Source of the DNA: an uncultured Microbacteriaceae bacterium
GTDB lineage: Bacteria; Actinomycetota; Actinomycetes; Actinomycetales; Microbacteriaceae
Length of the DNA: 7,352 nt
Direction: 5' to 3'
NCBI GenBank assembly: GCA_934661165.1
Contig: CAKUJB010000068.1
Coordinates: forward strand, 1 to 7,352
A program made the position numbers and the translations under genes. Below are positions 6,473-7,352 of the stretch, in pieces. Positions within the stretch are counted from its first letter, which is position 1. Each line of letters begins with the position of its first letter. Below the pieces are notes generated by a model. It did not search any database and had not been told where the DNA came from. It was given only the letters and a program-made list of their open reading frames with translations.

Positions 6473-7352
6473 TCGTGATCGAGTCGTCGGTGACGCCTGC
6501 TGCGCGTCGGGCTGCCAGCCGGCGCCGCTGCGGCTCGACCGTGTAGCGGGGGTGGCGGGCCGACTCCATGCCGGCCTCGAAGATCCCGAAGCGGGTGAAG
6601 GCCGAGGCCGTCATGAGCGCGAGCCCCGACACGGCCGCGCCGACCCTGTTGCCCCCGAGCAGGAGCGCGCCGATCCCGCCGGCGACGGCGAGCCGCTCGG
6701 CCCAGCGCAGCAGCTCACCGGGGTGGCCCTCGTGCAGCGGCTCGGCGGCGACCGGATCCATCCCGTGCTCCATGTACTTCATCGCTGCGACATCGCCGAC
6801 GACGCCGAGGACGGCCATGGCGCGCGCCGGCGCGGTCTCGCTGACGGGTGTCGTCACCATCGCCAGGCCGCCCGCCGCGAGGCTCGCGGAGCTGACGAAG
6901 ACGAACGGCAGGTCGCGGTGGGCGCCGTTCCACGTCGGGTTCGCGGTGTCGGACAGCAGGACCGCGGTGTAGGCGGCCAGGGGCGGACCGAACGCGGCGG
7001 TCGCCACGCCCGCCGGCCCCTCGACGAAGCGCAGGACGCCCCGCAACGGCCCGAGCGGCAGCCGCTCGCCGGTGAGCCGGTCGGCCTCGCCCGCGACGGC
7101 GACGGACAGCGCCCCGCTGAAGCCGGTGAGGATCCACGAGCCGATGCTCATGGGTGAGGTGAGCTTCACGGTGCGCAGCATGTTGTAGAAGCGGTCAGGA
7201 CGCCCGAGGTCCTTGACGAGGGCGGCGCCGCCGATCCCGACGGCGACGAGGGCCCCGAGACGGGCGTTGCGACGCAGCAGGTCACGCCCCGTGAGCTGAC
7301 CGCCGAGCGCGATCATCCCCGAGGCCCCGGCGAGCCCGCCGAGGAAGAGATA
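6462..7352 (-). CDS. nrfD: NrfD/PsrC-type membrane subunit, 5'-partial, probably of a formate dehydrogenase
   Basis: This multi-pass membrane protein is the quinone-interacting anchor of molybdopterin and iron-sulfur oxidoreductases. The gene enters from the right edge in frame at 7352 with YLFLGGLAGASGM, the standard glycine-rich NrfD segment, and 296 residues lie in the window. The strongest signature is LVKDLGRPDRFYNMLRTVK followed by LTSPMSIGSWIL, typical of actinobacterial NrfD proteins encoded beside formate dehydrogenase catalytic and 4Fe-4S subunits. Further hydrophobic segments include VATAAFGPPLAAYTAVLLSD, LPFVFVSSASLAAGGLAMV and the AVAGGIGALLLGG region. The C-terminal tail (YTVEPQRRRLAARRAAG) is basic and probably cytoplasmic. 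No cofactor motif is expected in this subunit. It converges on the PucR-type gene with only 4 bases between stops. The partner enzyme lies outside the window, so formate dehydrogenase is an inference from family and from the nearby OFA carrier. Confidence 0.9.
   Translation of the reverse strand, partial: YLFLGGLAGASGMIALGGQLTGRDLLRRNARLGALVAVGIGGAALVKDLGRPDRFYNMLRTVKLTSPMSIGSWILTGFSGALSVAVAGEADRLTGERLPLGPLRGVLRFVEGPAGVATAAFGPPLAAYTAVLLSDTANPTWNGAHRDLPFVFVSSASLAAGGLAMVTTPVSETAPARAMAVLGVVGDVAAMKYMEHGMDPVAAEPLHEGHPGELLRWAERLAVAGGIGALLLGGNRVGAAVSGLALMTASAFTRFGIFEAGMESARHPRYTVEPQRRRLAARRAAGVTDDSITTAR

Noticed and set aside
6051..7157. A 368-codon plus-strand open frame spanning the regulator end and the NrfD gene.
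   Set aside because: It crosses two convergent real genes out of frame and begins as Arg/Ser-rich nonsense.

Overview
The window is uniformly GC-rich and carries actinobacterial-type genes: a DyP/encapsulin pair, an OFA-family transporter, a PucR-type regulator and a formate-dehydrogenase-type NrfD subunit. Strong G/C wobble use, GTG starts and AGG-type ribosome binding sites fit a high-GC Gram-positive, probably an actinomycete. I cannot name the genus from sequence alone. No tRNA, rRNA, CRISPR array, IS element or transposase was seen.

Layout, left to right. (1) 1-755 (+): the 3' part of nagA, N-acetylglucosamine-6-phosphate deacetylase, which lacks the usual C-terminal tail. (2) 854-1384 (+): a DUF1697 protein of unknown function. 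(3) 2210-1416 and 3323-2298 (both -): a complete family 1 encapsulin nanocompartment locus. The cargo, a DyP-type peroxidase ending in a textbook targeting peptide, comes first and the shell protein follows 87 bases later. (4) 4982-3405 (-): an OFA-family (oxalate/formate) MFS transporter with an extra C-terminal membrane segment, 81 bases upstream of the peroxidase on the same strand. (5) 5220-6457 (+): a PucR-family regulator, divergent from the transporter and interrupted by an apparent one-base deletion near 5370. The 237-base region between them holds several inverted repeats, the best an 18-bp palindrome at 5129-5146. (6) 7352-6462 (-): an NrfD-type membrane subunit, cut by the window end and convergent with the regulator over 4 bases. 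A strong hairpin covers both stop codons.

Functionally there are two linked themes. The encapsulin-DyP pair should build a roughly 24-nm protein shell loaded with a haem peroxidase. The transporter, the divergent regulator and the NrfD subunit look like a small formate/oxalate uptake-and-oxidation neighbourhood. The transporter, peroxidase and shell genes are co-directional with short gaps, so they may share transcripts. That link between the themes is inference. No wholly unknown multi-gene system was recognised; the more unusual points are the broken regulator, its candidate operator, the tailless NagA and the stop-codon hairpin.
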